Origin: Acetobacterium sp. KB-1 | Lineage (GTDB): Bacteria; Bacillota; Clostridia; Eubacteriales; Eubacteriaceae | Direction of reading: 5' to 3' | Assembly: GCF_003260995.1 (NCBI RefSeq) | Contig: NZ_CP030040.1 | Coordinates: 2,159,995-2,223,994 of the forward strand | Length of the DNA: 64,000 nucleotides | In this document: in pieces, positions 28,813 to 39,300 of the stretch | Position numbering within the stretch: the stretch's first letter is position 1 | How the letters are laid out: each line of letters starts with the position of its first letter | Translations under genes and position numbers: made by a program | The notes under the pieces: model-generated | What the model saw: only the letters and a program-made list of their open reading frames with translations | The model's database searches: none | Told to the model about the DNA's origin: nothing

Positions 28813-31455
28813 TTAAAACGTATTTTTTAATTTTTCCAGCTGTGCTGCAATTTCTTCATCATCGAAGCAATATTTAAGACTCGTAAACTGGCCTCTAAGC
28901 CGCTTGACATCTTCTTTAACATCTTTATTTCTTAAAATCACATCCGCCATCAAAGCTGCGGTTTCGGCAAAGGCTTCTTTGCCAAAACCAAACCGGGTCA
29001 TTTCTGCAACCCCGATGCGAATCGCACCAGAAGCGGTAAAGCCTTCTTCTTCCGGGGTGGCCTGATAATTAATGATGATATTATTATTTTCCAGGCGATT
29101 GGCCACTTCGGGACCGCTGCCATAACCCACTCGCACCACCACCTGATGGGTCTCCGTATAGGAAATGGCCGGGTCTCCTGCCACCTCCAGGCCGCAATCT
29201 GCCAGACATTTGGCAAAATACTTGGCATTGTCAATGACATTTTTCTGATAAAGATCCTTAAAGCAGTTCATTTCGTAGCTTGCCATGAGCAGACCCAGCA
29301 TCGTTCCTAAATGGTGATTGCTGACGCTGCCGGGGAAGGCACGGGTTTCGATGGTTTCCCAGAGACCATACTTATAATCGTCTTTGTCATAATTCCCAGC
29401 AATAACGCCCCGTTGGGTGCCAAAGAAGGTTTTATGGGTCGAGCCGGTGACCAGTTCCGCCCCTTCGGCAAAGGGGTCCTGGAAATGATCCCCGACCAGA
29501 CCAAGGACATGGGCCATATCATACATAATGATCGAACTGAGCTTTTGCGCATCAATAAATTCCCGAATTTCCCGAACGGGTTCTTTGTGAAGCACCATGC
29601 TCTTACCAAAGATAATCAGCTCTGGCTTATATTGTTCAATGACCTTTTTAGTTTCCGCTACATCAATCTTAAAGGGGTTGTCTTTTTCCACCGGAAAATT
29701 CACCACTGCCGTTTTTTCCGTAACCGGATCGACGGCGATGTAATCGTGGAGCGCGCCCATCGGCTGAGCACTTAAATGACCGCCGCGGATAATGTGGTTA
29801 TTCATCACATAACCTAATCGTTTGGCATCGACCTTCCGGTTGACCCGATTTTTATAATCCATCAGCGCACTAAAGACCGCGACATTGGCCATCTGGCCGC
29901 TAATCACCCGGGTTTCTACCTCGGCGCAACGCAGATATTTTTTCATTTCTTCCATCAACAAGTATTCAATCTCATCAATAAAGGCGGTACCCTGATAATA
30001 GAAGACATCATAATCATAAAATGATTTTGTCTTTTTGTGCTCTGCATAACGGAAGGAAGGGTCCATTATCGATAATAACCGCACCGCCGCAGAATGGGTC
30101 TGCTCGGAAGGAATCAAATTAATGGTTTGATGTTGTCTCAAGATGGTATTGTCATAGCTTTTTTCCAGCAGATTAAGAGCCTTGGTTTCATAATCCCGGG
30201 GACTATCAAATTTGCGCTCTACTTCGACCCCATAAAGGATCGGTCTGGCAAAAGGCGGTGCATCACTTTTCATATGGTAGGGGGCAATCACCGCCGGTAC
30301 CATCTTACCGCGAATTTCCACCGCTACCGCATCATTTAGTTCCACATCACCGTCAATCAGGGCCAAACCAATGGCCCGCATCGCTTTCTCGTCGGTGATT
30401 TTACTGTCCAGCCCATATCCTACCGCCTTTAAATAAGGCACCATCGTAGCGCTGGTGACAGTGCCGACTTCTTTGCCATCTTTATACACCTTACAACCGG
30501 CCCGGGCAATGCCGCGACCGGTAATGGCAATTGGCCTGACAATCCGAGCCAGATGGGACAGATCAGCCAGATCCCGCTCCATAATTTTTTTAAAGCCAAT
30601 ATATTGATTCGCCAGGGCTTCCCGGCCAATATAGTCGCCTTTGACCGCGGCAAAACTGACTGCAAATTTAGCCAGCGGGCAGGAAAAAATGGGAATTTCG
30701 TTCCCGTCGCTATCAAGCCCCAGTTCATGACCATATAAAGGCAGACCCGCTTCCAGTCTTAAGGTATCGCGGGCACCCAGACCAATCGCCATGGCACCCA
30801 GGTCAAGCAGCTTTTCCCAGATTGCCGGGCCCTGTGCGGCCTTAGCAAAAAGCTCAAAGCCAAGGGGTTCGCCGGTGTAGCCGGTTCGGGCAATTAGTAA
30901 GCCCTCACCTTGATAGTCTAAAATCGCCAAAGCATTCTTAAGGGGTTCGGTGAGATTCTCGCTGCCGAGGAGCTTTTTAAGCACTGTTTTTGAGTCCGGT
31001 CCCTGCAGCGAGATCATCGCAATTTCAGCGGACTGATCAATAATCCGGGCATCAAAGGCGACAATTTCTTTATTTAAGTGCTGCCAGTCTTTTTCGGCAT
31101 TGGCAGCATTAACCACCAGCAGATACTCGTCTTCATAAAAACGGTACAGATAGGCGTCGTCCAATGCCCCGCCATTACTGTTCTGAATCATCGTGTATTG
31201 GGCCTGAAGCAGGTCCAGGGCTAATACATTGTTCGTTAACACATGTTGCAAAAAGGCGATCGCTTCCTTCCCGGAGACGATGAATCTTCCCATATGGGAG
31301 ACATCAAAGATTCCAGATTTAATGCGGGTATGAATATGTTCATCAACAATGCCAGCCGGATATTGGATGGGCATTTCCCAGCCCCCAAAATCGACCAGGG
31401 TTGCTCCGGCTTTGACATGATTGTCATAAAAGAGGGTGTGTTTTAAATTTCCCAT
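28813..31455 (-). CDS. Fused glycine cleavage T-protein / serine hydroxymethyltransferase
   Basis: An 880-residue protein that joins two normally separate enzymes. Residues 1 to about 400 are aminomethyltransferase GcvT (LVDFGGWEMPIQYPAGIVDE, FDVSHMGRF, GYTGEPLGFEL), which releases ammonia and forms methylene-THF from aminomethyl-GcvH. After a linker near PFARPILYGVEVERKFDSPR (about 405-425), residues to 880 form a fold-type I PLP enzyme of the SHMT family (NLIPSEQTHSAAVRLL, PLP lysine about 675 in TGSTHKTFFGTQRG). This SHMT half is divergent from classical GlyA. The fusion could hand methylene-THF from the T-protein to serine synthesis. The reading frame is uninterrupted and the start has CAGGAGATTAAGAA ahead, so this is not an assembly join. 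No other T-protein or SHMT gene lies in the window. Confidence 0.9.
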   Translation of the reverse strand: MGNLKHTLFYDNHVKAGATLVDFGGWEMPIQYPAGIVDEHIHTRIKSGIFDVSHMGRFIVSGKEAIAFLQHVLTNNVLALDLLQAQYTMIQNSNGGALDDAYLYRFYEDEYLLVVNAANAEKDWQHLNKEIVAFDARIIDQSAEIAMISLQGPDSKTVLKKLLGSENLTEPLKNALAILDYQGEGLLIARTGYTGEPLGFELFAKAAQGPAIWEKLLDLGAMAIGLGARDTLRLEAGLPLYGHELGLDSDGNEIPIFSCPLAKFAVSFAAVKGDYIGREALANQYIGFKKIMERDLADLSHLARIVRPIAITGRGIARAGCKVYKDGKEVGTVTSATMVPYLKAVGYGLDSKITDEKAMRAIGLALIDGDVELNDAVAVEIRGKMVPAVIAPYHMKSDAPPFARPILYGVEVERKFDSPRDYETKALNLLEKSYDNTILRQHQTINLIPSEQTHSAAVRLLSIMDPSFRYAEHKKTKSFYDYDVFYYQGTAFIDEIEYLLMEEMKKYLRCAEVETRVISGQMANVAVFSALMDYKNRVNRKVDAKRLGYVMNNHIIRGGHLSAQPMGALHDYIAVDPVTEKTAVVNFPVEKDNPFKIDVAETKKVIEQYKPELIIFGKSMVLHKEPVREIREFIDAQKLSSIIMYDMAHVLGLVGDHFQDPFAEGAELVTGSTHKTFFGTQRGVIAGNYDKDDYKYGLWETIETRAFPGSVSNHHLGTMLGLLMASYEMNCFKDLYQKNVIDNAKYFAKCLADCGLEVAGDPAISYTETHQVVVRVGYGSGPEVANRLENNNIIINYQATPEEEGFTASGAIRIGVAEMTRFGFGKEAFAETAALMADVILRNKDVKEDVKRLRGQFTSLKYCFDDEEIAAQLEKLKNTF

Positions 31456-31480
31456 TTCTTAATCTCCTGTTTTCTGCGTT

Positions 31481-31858
31481 TTAATCCTGACAAATAGTAT
31501 CGTATTTTGCGGCGTCCATCAGTTCATCCAGTTGTGCCGGATCATCCATTTCCACACACACCATCCAGTTTTCAAAGGCATCAGTATTGAGCAGTTCCGG
31601 TTCATCAACCAGGGCTTCGTTTATTTTAACAACGGTGCCCGATACTGGTAAATAGATATCTGAGGCAGCTTTTACCGATTCCACTACCCCAAAGGCTTCT
31701 TCCTTGCCAATTACATCACCAATTTCTGGTAATTCAACAAAGACGATATCACCAAGGGAATGCTGGGCATAATCAGTAATGCCAACGGTGGCCAGATTGC
31801 CCTCAACTTTTACCCACTCATGATCTTTTGAATACTTTAAACCTTCAATAATTTTCAT
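31481..31858 (-). CDS. gcvH: Glycine cleavage system H protein
   Basis: A 125-residue lipoyl carrier of the glycine cleavage system. The lipoylation lysine lies in GVVESVKAASDIYLPVSG (about residue 63). It is the first gene of the operon, with ribosome binding site GGAGGAG, 25 bases before the T-protein/SHMT fusion. It shuttles the aminomethyl group between the P and T proteins. A dihydrolipoamide dehydrogenase gene is not in the window. Confidence 0.96.
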   Translation of the reverse strand: MKIIEGLKYSKDHEWVKVEGNLATVGITDYAQHSLGDIVFVELPEIGDVIGKEEAFGVVESVKAASDIYLPVSGTVVKINEALVDEPELLNTDAFENWMVCVEMDDPAQLDELMDAAKYDTICQD

Positions 31859-31922
31859 CTTTTTTCTCCTCCACTTTGTTTAGTTTCTGTAAATTCAATA
31901 CCCGTTCTGAAATTTTATAAAC

Positions 31923-31949
31923 AAAAAAACAGAAGGCTTACGCCTTCTG
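31923..31949 (-). terminator. Expression-platform terminator of the glycine riboswitch
   Basis: On the minus strand CAGAAGGC-GTAA-GCCTTCTG is a perfect hairpin followed by seven T, placed right after the second aptamer and 65 bases before the gcvH start. Confidence 0.88.
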
Positions 31950-32125
31950 CTCTGTTATTAACCTGAGAGTTTCGTTCCATTATGGAAGTTGCCCCTTCGG
32001 TGCTACGCTTTCCAGAGTTATGTCCGGTTACGGTCCTTTTTACCTGAGATCATCATTGATATGAGCTATTCTATCAATTTAATCCTTCGGTGCTGCACTT
32101 TAAGCAGTCTCTCCCGTAGCCATCA
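31950..32125 (-). ncRNA. Tandem glycine riboswitch
   Basis: Read on the minus strand, two glycine aptamers follow each other. The first has GGGAGAGACTGC, GCAGCACCGAAGGATT and CTCAGGTAAAAAGGACC. The second has GGACATAACTCTGGAAAGCG, GCACCGAAGGGGCAA and CTCTCAGGTTAATAACAGAG. The paired GCACCGAAGG and CTCAGGT signatures are diagnostic. An intrinsic terminator follows directly, so glycine binding is expected to switch transcription of gcvH through sdaAA on. Confidence 0.95.
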
Positions 32126-32208
32126 TCCATTCGCAACTATTTAATTATGTTAGGTGCATTCTATTTCGTTTAAATATTTCACATTGATATTTTCTTGTGT
32201 TTATGTGA

Positions 32209-32237
32209 GTATAACCCGTTCCAATGGGGATTGTCAA
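32209..32237 (-). promoter_or_regulatory. Promoter of the glycine riboswitch transcript
   Basis: On the minus strand TTGACA (32237-32232), a 17-base spacer and TTATAC (32214-32209). Confidence 0.8.
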
Positions 32238-32269
32238 CCATCGAACTGTTTTTATTAAGAACATTTCCC

Positions 32270-34519
32270 TTATTCGCGATTCTTTAATACCTCAGCATGA
32301 CTTATTTTTTTAAGCCGTTGCAACAGTAATGTGTTAATGACTAAATATAAAAATAGAATCATACCGTATACCCCGGCATAGAGCCACCATGGAAAGTTTA
32401 AATTAAAGCCTACCGCCACATTAGAAACCAGGATCGGGTAGACTTGATCCATCACCCATTTAGCCAGGGGAATACTGATAACGGCACCTACTGCAATGAC
32501 ATAGAAATTACCGTTTATATAGAGCTTTCTAAGTTCTTTGGACCGATAGCCAAATATTTTCATTAGCGCAATCCCAAAAGCGGAACGATCCACCATCACC
32601 TGCATCATCAGATACATCACCACTGCCAGCAAAATTAGAGATACCGCCACCATCGTAATAATCAAAGAGGTCATCTGGCTAATAAAAACATTGGCACTCT
32701 TAACACTATCTTCCCTGGTGGTAACATTATTTAGTCGCTCAGTTTCCAGATTCAAAGGCTGATCCGAAAAAACGATGTTATAATATGTGTCGGTTTCACC
32801 AAAATAATCCCGCATATCCGCCAAATTCATAAAAACAAAAAGCCCCGATGCGTAGGCTGTCACCCCGTCAACGGTAAATGCTGCCAATTTTTCATCTTCC
32901 TCATCATTTAACACGAGCACATCTCCTGCCGCAAGGCCAAACTTCCTGGCCACTGCCGAAGAAATGATAACCTTATTTTGTCCTTTGGTAACCGCGGCAT
33001 CAAAATAGGGATTACTCGCATCAATTCCCAAAAGCGTCACATCCAGGTTGTAGCCAAAGACTTCTTTTTTCAGGGTTTTTCCAAAAGCGGCCACGCCGCC
33101 CTCTGGTACCGCTTCGGTTGGAAACTTATAGCTATACATGTATTCGAAACGGGTATCGGCTTTGTTTTCTAAACCGACGTGGCTACAGACCGCATAACAG
33201 TTTAGTCCCAGCATCATAATTAACAAGGCAATGAACAAACCAAAAACAACCGTCAGGCTGGTCCGGGCCTCCCTGATCATCTGCCGGATTTGAAAACGCC
33301 GGACAAAGCCAAAGCGTTTAAGCGTGATCGTCGCTGCCTGCTCACTGTTTTCCCGATTTGACAATAGATCCAGAACATTTTTGGAAAGCTTTTTACGAAT
33401 CACCAGGGCGTTAACAACAGCGGCCACAACCGCCGGCATCACAATCCCATAGAGTAAGAGCGGTAATGAATAAACCGTGGCCAGATTGGGGACCGAAAAA
33501 TAATTCAGCGACTCAGCCATTTGCAGACTAACCCCCCATTGGCTGTAACCGATCGCGGTCCCGATCATGCCACCTAAAACAGTAATGATTACCGGCAAGG
33601 TAAGATAGTATCGCATCAGGTCTTTTTTAGTTACCCCCAAGGCATAAAGGGCTCCGATAACGGGTCGCTCCCGATCAATCGTATGAATTACAAAAACAGA
33701 AATAATATACGTAAATAGAATCATCACAACGACTCCGGCAATCAGCCCGGCAATTTTAGTGATCACCTGATCATCTGCTGAAGCCGCAATACGGGGGTTA
33801 TTTGCCGCAGTTATAAACGCCGTCAGCTTATTATGATCATAATAAGTATCCTTTAGCTTCTTTTTTAGATCGCTATCATCCATGGTGCCGTTTAAGTGAT
33901 ATGCATAGGTAAAACTTTTTGATTTGATGGCCTGTCCTGCGGTCTTCATCATTTCATAATCCGCGGGTACCACAAGTCCAAACCCGAAGGTTTCGCTTTC
34001 AACGATACTATCGGACAGCTCCTGATAAACGGCGTCATAATCTGGTAGGGTGCCGATTCCGGTGACCTTAAAAAGGCTTCCAGCAATTGTGATTTGGCTA
34101 CCCGTTGTCAGCTGATTCTTTCTCGCACAGTGTTTTTCCAGAAAGATTTCGCCCGCTGTTACCGGCATTCGGCCCTCATCAACTGAGGCCAAATTAACCG
34201 CCTTGCGGTTCTTAAAAAGCCGGACTACGCTATTATTTCTTCCATGATAATCAAGATAAAACTGCTCTTCCAGGGTGATCCCCGCCGCCACCAAGTCATT
34301 TTCTTCTTTTTCTGTCAACGGAACAAACACTGAAAACTGGCCATCTTCGACTTGAAGAAGCTGGTTTTTTTCGGCTACCCCGGTAATCACGGTATCGGCT
34401 GCCCCGACAAAACTGACAACCAGATACATCCCCAACACAATCAAAAACCCCGGTGCCAGATAGTAAAAAAGATTTGCCTTTAAGTCGCGAAGTATCCGCT
34501 TTCTCAGTATCTTCTGCAT
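32270..34519 (-). CDS. FtsX/MacB-type ABC transporter permease
   Basis: About 749 residues. An N-terminal helix (LKANLFYYLAPGFLIVLGMYL) precedes a large extracytoplasmic region, then a first FtsX domain of about four helices (near residues 250-390), a second extracytoplasmic region and a second FtsX domain at the C-terminus. The open frame extends 37 codons further upstream, inside the ATPase gene, but the ATG at 34519, one base after the ATPase stop and eight bases after GGAGG, is the start. With the adjacent LolD/MacB-like ATPase it forms a type VII-like ABC exporter or mechanotransmission pump. The substrate is unknown. TetR control suggests drug or peptide response. Confidence 0.9.
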   Translation of the reverse strand: MQKILRKRILRDLKANLFYYLAPGFLIVLGMYLVVSFVGAADTVITGVAEKNQLLQVEDGQFSVFVPLTEKEENDLVAAGITLEEQFYLDYHGRNNSVVRLFKNRKAVNLASVDEGRMPVTAGEIFLEKHCARKNQLTTGSQITIAGSLFKVTGIGTLPDYDAVYQELSDSIVESETFGFGLVVPADYEMMKTAGQAIKSKSFTYAYHLNGTMDDSDLKKKLKDTYYDHNKLTAFITAANNPRIAASADDQVITKIAGLIAGVVVMILFTYIISVFVIHTIDRERPVIGALYALGVTKKDLMRYYLTLPVIITVLGGMIGTAIGYSQWGVSLQMAESLNYFSVPNLATVYSLPLLLYGIVMPAVVAAVVNALVIRKKLSKNVLDLLSNRENSEQAATITLKRFGFVRRFQIRQMIREARTSLTVVFGLFIALLIMMLGLNCYAVCSHVGLENKADTRFEYMYSYKFPTEAVPEGGVAAFGKTLKKEVFGYNLDVTLLGIDASNPYFDAAVTKGQNKVIISSAVARKFGLAAGDVLVLNDEEDEKLAAFTVDGVTAYASGLFVFMNLADMRDYFGETDTYYNIVFSDQPLNLETERLNNVTTREDSVKSANVFISQMTSLIITMVAVSLILLAVVMYLMMQVMVDRSAFGIALMKIFGYRSKELRKLYINGNFYVIAVGAVISIPLAKWVMDQVYPILVSNVAVGFNLNFPWWLYAGVYGMILFLYLVINTLLLQRLKKISHAEVLKNRE

Positions 34520-34520
34520 C

Positions 34521-35222
34521 TTACAATTCCTCCAGATCCGCCGCCGGAATCCGTTGTTCGTTTTGATAAGTATTAGAAATAGTGCCATCTTTAATGGTAA
34601 TGACCCGATTGACCATGTCCTTAATGGCATTATTATGGGTGATGATGATCATGGTGGTACCAAAGGTCTGATTGATTTTTTCCATCAGAATTAAAATGTC
34701 TTTTGCCGTCTTGGAATCCAGTGCTCCGGTAGGCTCATCGCACAACAAGAGTTTTGGGTTTTTAACCAGAGCTCTGGCAATCGCACAACGCTGTTGCTGG
34801 CCACCAGACAACTGGGAAGGAAACTTGTTCTGATGTTCGGTTAAACCCAAGACCTCAAAAAGCATTGCCATTGCCATCGGTTCTGGGGATAAGTAGCCGC
34901 AGACCTCGACGTTTTCCTTAACGGTTAGATTCGGTACCAGGTTATAAAATTGAAAGATAAACCCCAAATAATCCCGACGATAATCAGACAAGGCCTCAGG
35001 TTTTAGTCCCACAATTTCTTTGCCGTCAACCGTTACACCACCACTGTCGGGTGTATCCAAGCCCCCGATACAATTAAGCAGAGTCGATTTGCCCGAACCA
35101 CTGGCCCCCTGAATCACACACATTTCGCCTTTTTCTACCGTTGTGGTAATTCCCTTAAGTACCTCCACATAACTGCCGTTTTTACCAAAGCTCTTCTTTA
35201 AATTTTTTATTTCCAGAAACAT
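34521..35222 (-). CDS. LolD/MacB-type ABC transporter ATPase
   Basis: A 233-residue ATPase. Walker A is QGASGSGKSTLLNCIGGLDT, the signature is LSGGQQQRCAIARAL, and Walker B LLLCDEPTGALDSKTA carries the TGALD variant typical of MacB/LolD/SalX ATPases. The start follows GAGGGAAATAAG. It is encoded one base ahead of its FtsX permease and downstream of a long palindrome that matches the TetR operator. Confidence 0.93.
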   Translation of the reverse strand: MFLEIKNLKKSFGKNGSYVEVLKGITTTVEKGEMCVIQGASGSGKSTLLNCIGGLDTPDSGGVTVDGKEIVGLKPEALSDYRRDYLGFIFQFYNLVPNLTVKENVEVCGYLSPEPMAMAMLFEVLGLTEHQNKFPSQLSGGQQQRCAIARALVKNPKLLLCDEPTGALDSKTAKDILILMEKINQTFGTTMIIITHNNAIKDMVNRVITIKDGTISNTYQNEQRIPAADLEEL

Positions 35223-35244
35223 CTTATTTCCCTCTTTCTTCCTC

Positions 35245-35273
35245 GGCTTAACATAACACCGTTATGTTAAGCC
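35245..35273. promoter_or_regulatory. TetR operator upstream of the ABC exporter operon
   Basis: Perfect 13-base arms GGCTTAACATAAC and GTTATGTTAAGCC around ACC. The core ATAACACCGTTATGTTA recurs before the tetR gene at 36094-36110, so one regulator probably binds both. Confidence 0.8.
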
Positions 35274-35371
35274 TAAAATTTTTTGTTTCTTACTCCTGCT
35301 CACTTTAGCAATTCCCAAATTGCTCCTGATTAAGATCCTCACCAAAGGAAGCAGGGGCTTAGCTACTATAA

Positions 35372-35998
35372 TTAATCCTTCATCTCAGGTGCAAATAGAC
35401 CGAACCAACCACCGATCATATATTTAATGACCTGTTGCACATGCACCACTGCCGCTTCTTCTGATACCTCATGGGTCAAAATATGAATAAAGGCATCAAT
35501 TAACATATGGGCGATCCAATGGATCAGATAATCAGCCACCCGCGGAGCACCATAACATTTTTCCATATTGTCGGCGATCAGTCTAAAGTGTTTTTCAGTG
35601 ATCATCACAAAATCATCGGTGATTTTCTCATAGCAGGAACCCTGGCTTTTTGTCAGCAACATCATGAATTCATCCCGATGCAAATAGAGACAACGCAAGA
35701 TTGCGATGGCCGCTTCGACATCATCATCCCGGTCCGTTTCCATCAGGAGTCCGGCATTAATCTGAGCCTGTTCCTCGGCGTAGTGACGATTCATTACTGC
35801 ATGAAGTTTTTTTATCGGTTCGGCAACCAATGCGCCATACAGGTCTTGCTTATCTTCAAAGAAAAAATACAAGGCCCCGGTGGTAACCCCGGCATTCTTA
35901 CAGATATTGCGCAGCGATGCCGAGAGGTAGCCTTTTTCAATAAATTCTTTTTTGGCACTCGTCAGCAGCTTTTCTTTGGTTTCTTTATTGTCTTTCAC
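35372..35998 (-). CDS. TetR/AcrR-family transcriptional regulator
   Basis: A 208-residue protein. The N-terminal helix-turn-helix covers about residues 8-54 (KEKLLTSAKKEFIEKGYLSA, then NICKNAGVTTGALYFFFEDK), and a helical ligand domain follows. The start is GTG at 35998 after GGGGAAGTTAA. It lies 149 bases upstream of the ABC exporter operon on the same strand. The matching operators before both units point to autorepression and repression of the exporter. Confidence 0.93.
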   Translation of the reverse strand: MKDNKETKEKLLTSAKKEFIEKGYLSASLRNICKNAGVTTGALYFFFEDKQDLYGALVAEPIKKLHAVMNRHYAEEQAQINAGLLMETDRDDDVEAAIAILRCLYLHRDEFMMLLTKSQGSCYEKITDDFVMITEKHFRLIADNMEKCYGAPRVADYLIHWIAHMLIDAFIHILTHEVSEEAAVVHVQQVIKYMIGGWFGLFAPEMKD

Positions 35999-36093
35999 TT
36001 AACTTCCCCGCTTTATCATTTCATTTGCACTATCGATAACCGTAGTTGCGTTACCTGAAGGCACTGATACGTTCAATCACCACCGCTCATTAG

Positions 36094-36133
36094 ATAACAC
36101 CGTTATGTTATCCTGGCTAGTAAACTTTGTCAA
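36094..36133 (-). promoter_or_regulatory. tetR promoter with overlapping operator
   Basis: On the minus strand TTGACA (36133-36128), 17 bases, TAACAT (36110-36105). The -10 box lies inside ATAACACCGTTATGTTAT, the same core as the exporter operator at 35245-35273. The rest of 35999-36365 holds no recognisable gene. Confidence 0.75.
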
Positions 36134-36365
36134 GCGGATTTTATTCTTGCTAATAATTTTCATTCGCTAAAATCTTTTTATTACTGCTCCTATAGAAAGC
36201 GCTCCATTCGCGAACAGCACTTTTTACTCGTCAATTGATGTTTTATTAAAGCTGATAAACTGTTAGAATAAACTACATTTAAGAGTCACCAAATTTGCCT
36301 ATTCATTCACCAGAAATTACTGGATTAAATTAATCCGCATTCAAACCATTAAAAAAGGAGAAAAA

Positions 36366-39300
36366 GTGAAAAAATTTATATTCGTCTTACTGGCGTTTTG
36401 CCTGATTATTCCGATTCCTTCTGTGTTTGCCCAAGTCGATACCGAAACGATCCCGGTTCTTTCCCGGGGCCACATTCAAGATCTGGGCGATTACCCAACC
36501 GATGGTTCTTTCGTTGCGAGCCCTAATCGGATTGGTACCGTTGGCCAAAGCAAACGAATTGAAGGCTTTGAATTAAAGCCTGACAGCGAGCTGCCGGCAG
36601 ATCTTTCGCTGTGCTACAACGTCCATGTCCAGAACATCGGCTGGCTCTATGATGAGAGCCAACCATCCACCTGGGCCAAAAACGGCGAGTATGCCGGAAC
36701 CCGGGGCGGTGGGTTGCGAATTGAGGCGATTAAAATTATCCTGCTTGATGCCACCGGTAATAAGGCCATCGGCTATCATATCCGCTACCAGGGCCATGTC
36801 CAGAACATTGGTGATCTGCCTGCAGATTCAGAACAATGGTTTGCCGATGGTGAACAGCTTGGGACTGTTGGCAGTTCTTTGCGCCTGGAAGCGTTGAAGT
36901 TGGAAATTGTTAAAGACACCGATGTAAACAGTGAATTAAGCACCTACTATAGCCTTCTTGAACAAATTGATGACTTGAGTGAGTCTGATTATACCCAAAC
37001 CTCCTGGGCTAATCTGCAGACGGTTATAAAGAATCACGTCGTTACCGATAAAAGTACAGCGGAAGAAGTGGCTGATGCCGTTAAAGCCATTGAAACAGCG
37101 ATCCAACAGCTTGAAAAATTAAGCACATCCACAGTCTACGATAAAGCCGGCACCTATGGCCCAACTAACGGATCAGAACCGATCAACCAGGATGTGATCA
37201 TCACCGCTACCGGAGTAATCCTGCAGAACCTGACCATTGATGGCAACCTGATTATTGATGAAGCCGTTGGTGACGGCGATGTCACCTTGAATAATGTCAC
37301 CGTCTCCGGCGAGCTGCGGGTTCGCGGCGGCGGTAAAAACAGTATTCATATTAACGGTGGCGATTATCAGAACATCCTGGTGGAGAAAACCCCCACCGGC
37401 GTCGTGCGGATTGTGGTCACTGGACTCGATGGGACTCCATTTGTTTTAAGCGAAGTCGCCGCTGGTCAAGAAGTGATTCTAGAAGGCAATTTTGATTCGG
37501 TAACCGTAAATGCCCCGGATGCCGTGGTTAAAACCGACAAACAGACAAGCATCAAGCAGCTTATTATCGCGCCGGAAGCCAAAAACAGCACGGTGAATCT
37601 GGGCAGCCAGACAACCGTTACCGACCTTTCTGTAAAGGCTCCCGTCAAAGTAACCGGGACGGGCACCGTCAGCAAAGCTGAAATTGCCTCGGACAATGTC
37701 AGCTTTGAAAAAGCACCCGGGAACTATACTGTCGATCCCGAAGTCGTTATTCCCCCAGTAATCCCAACACCGCAACCACAACCCGGCGGCGATAGTGGTG
37801 GCGGTTATACACCACCAAGCAAAATCAGTCTGAGCGTGGTCACTGCACCAACCATTATCTTGTCTAAAACCTATGACGGTACCACGGATACCGATGTGAC
37901 TAACAAGGTTCTTGATGCTACGGCGGTTACCGGAATTATCTCTGGCGATAACGTGACCGTAAGTGCTACCGCCACTTATGACAATAAAAACGTCGGCAAC
38001 AACAAAGATATTACCGTCACCTACAGCCTCTCCGGTACCAATGCCAATAAGTACAATCCGCCAGCCGCCACGACCATAAAGGGTGAGATTACGCAAAAAC
38101 CTCTGAGTAATGCGACGACAACCGCCATCGCAAAGGAATTTGACGGAACAGCGACGCTTAACACCGTGATTACCGAAGCCCTTGGCCAGTTTAACGCCGA
38201 TACACTGACGATCACCCGGACCGCTACCTATCAGAACAGTAGCGGTAAAACGGATGCGATTGAAGTGGGTACGAATAAACCAGTGCTATGCAGCTATAAC
38301 CTGTCGGGAACCGACGCCGGTAATTACAGCGCACCGGCGGAACACGCGGAAATCGGGATCATTACGAAGAAAAATCTGATGGTCTCCGCCGCCAGCCTGA
38401 ATATCAATAAAAACAAAACCTATGATGGCACCACCGATGTGTTTAATAACAAGGGAAAAATTGCCGCCGGCAATAACGTGATTAGTGTGGCAACCGGTGT
38501 AGCAGCCGACCCCAATATTAATGTCACAGCCACCGCAGTCTATGATAATCAAAACGCCGGTAGCAACCGGACCATTACAGTTAGCTATACAATTGATAGT
38601 AGCCCTGCTAATAAACGCTACCAGATCGCAGCGACCGAAACAATCGGGGCCAGCATTACCGCGCGACCATTGACGATAGTAGCTCCCACCCCGGTGGCCA
38701 AAGCTTATGACGGCACCGCCGATGTCTTTACGGCGGCCAATAATACCGAGAAAATCTATAATATGCCGGTCACACCCGGCAATATTGCCGCTGCTGACGC
38801 CGGTAAAGTGACGGTCACTGCGACCGCCACCTATGATGACGGTAAAGACGTCGATCCCAATAAAAACATTACCATTCACTACACCCTTGCCGGCGAGGCC
38901 GCAGGAAATTATCAGCCCCTGCCGGATGATCAAAGCAAAACTGCTGATATTACCCCACTGTCGATTGCCACCACTCCCATTGTCAAAGATAGTGATAAGA
39001 CTAAGGAATATGACGGTACCAGCAATGCCCTCGTCACCGTCAGAGTTACCGATACTAATCAAATACCGATCGTTCAGGAAGCGATCCAAAACGGGACGCT
39101 GACATTTGATACCACTGCTGTCTATAAAGACAATAATAGCGAAACCAGTAACGTCGGTAGCGGTTATACGATCGCCTATACCTATAAACTCAGTGGCACG
39201 GCAGCCCACAATTTCAGCCTGGCGGATGCCGCATCCGATGGCAGCATTACCGGTACGATCTCCGGCGGCAGTATTACCCCAAAAACCTTGACCATCGCCC

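Noticed and set aside
32270-34630. 786-codon version of the FtsX permease
   Set aside because: The extra 37 codons lie inside the ATPase gene; a good ribosome binding site precedes the ATG at 34519.
38286-39209. 307-codon minus-strand open frame
   Set aside because: It is the antisense shadow of the YDG repeats in the surface protein gene; composition is repetitive and no start signal is seen.
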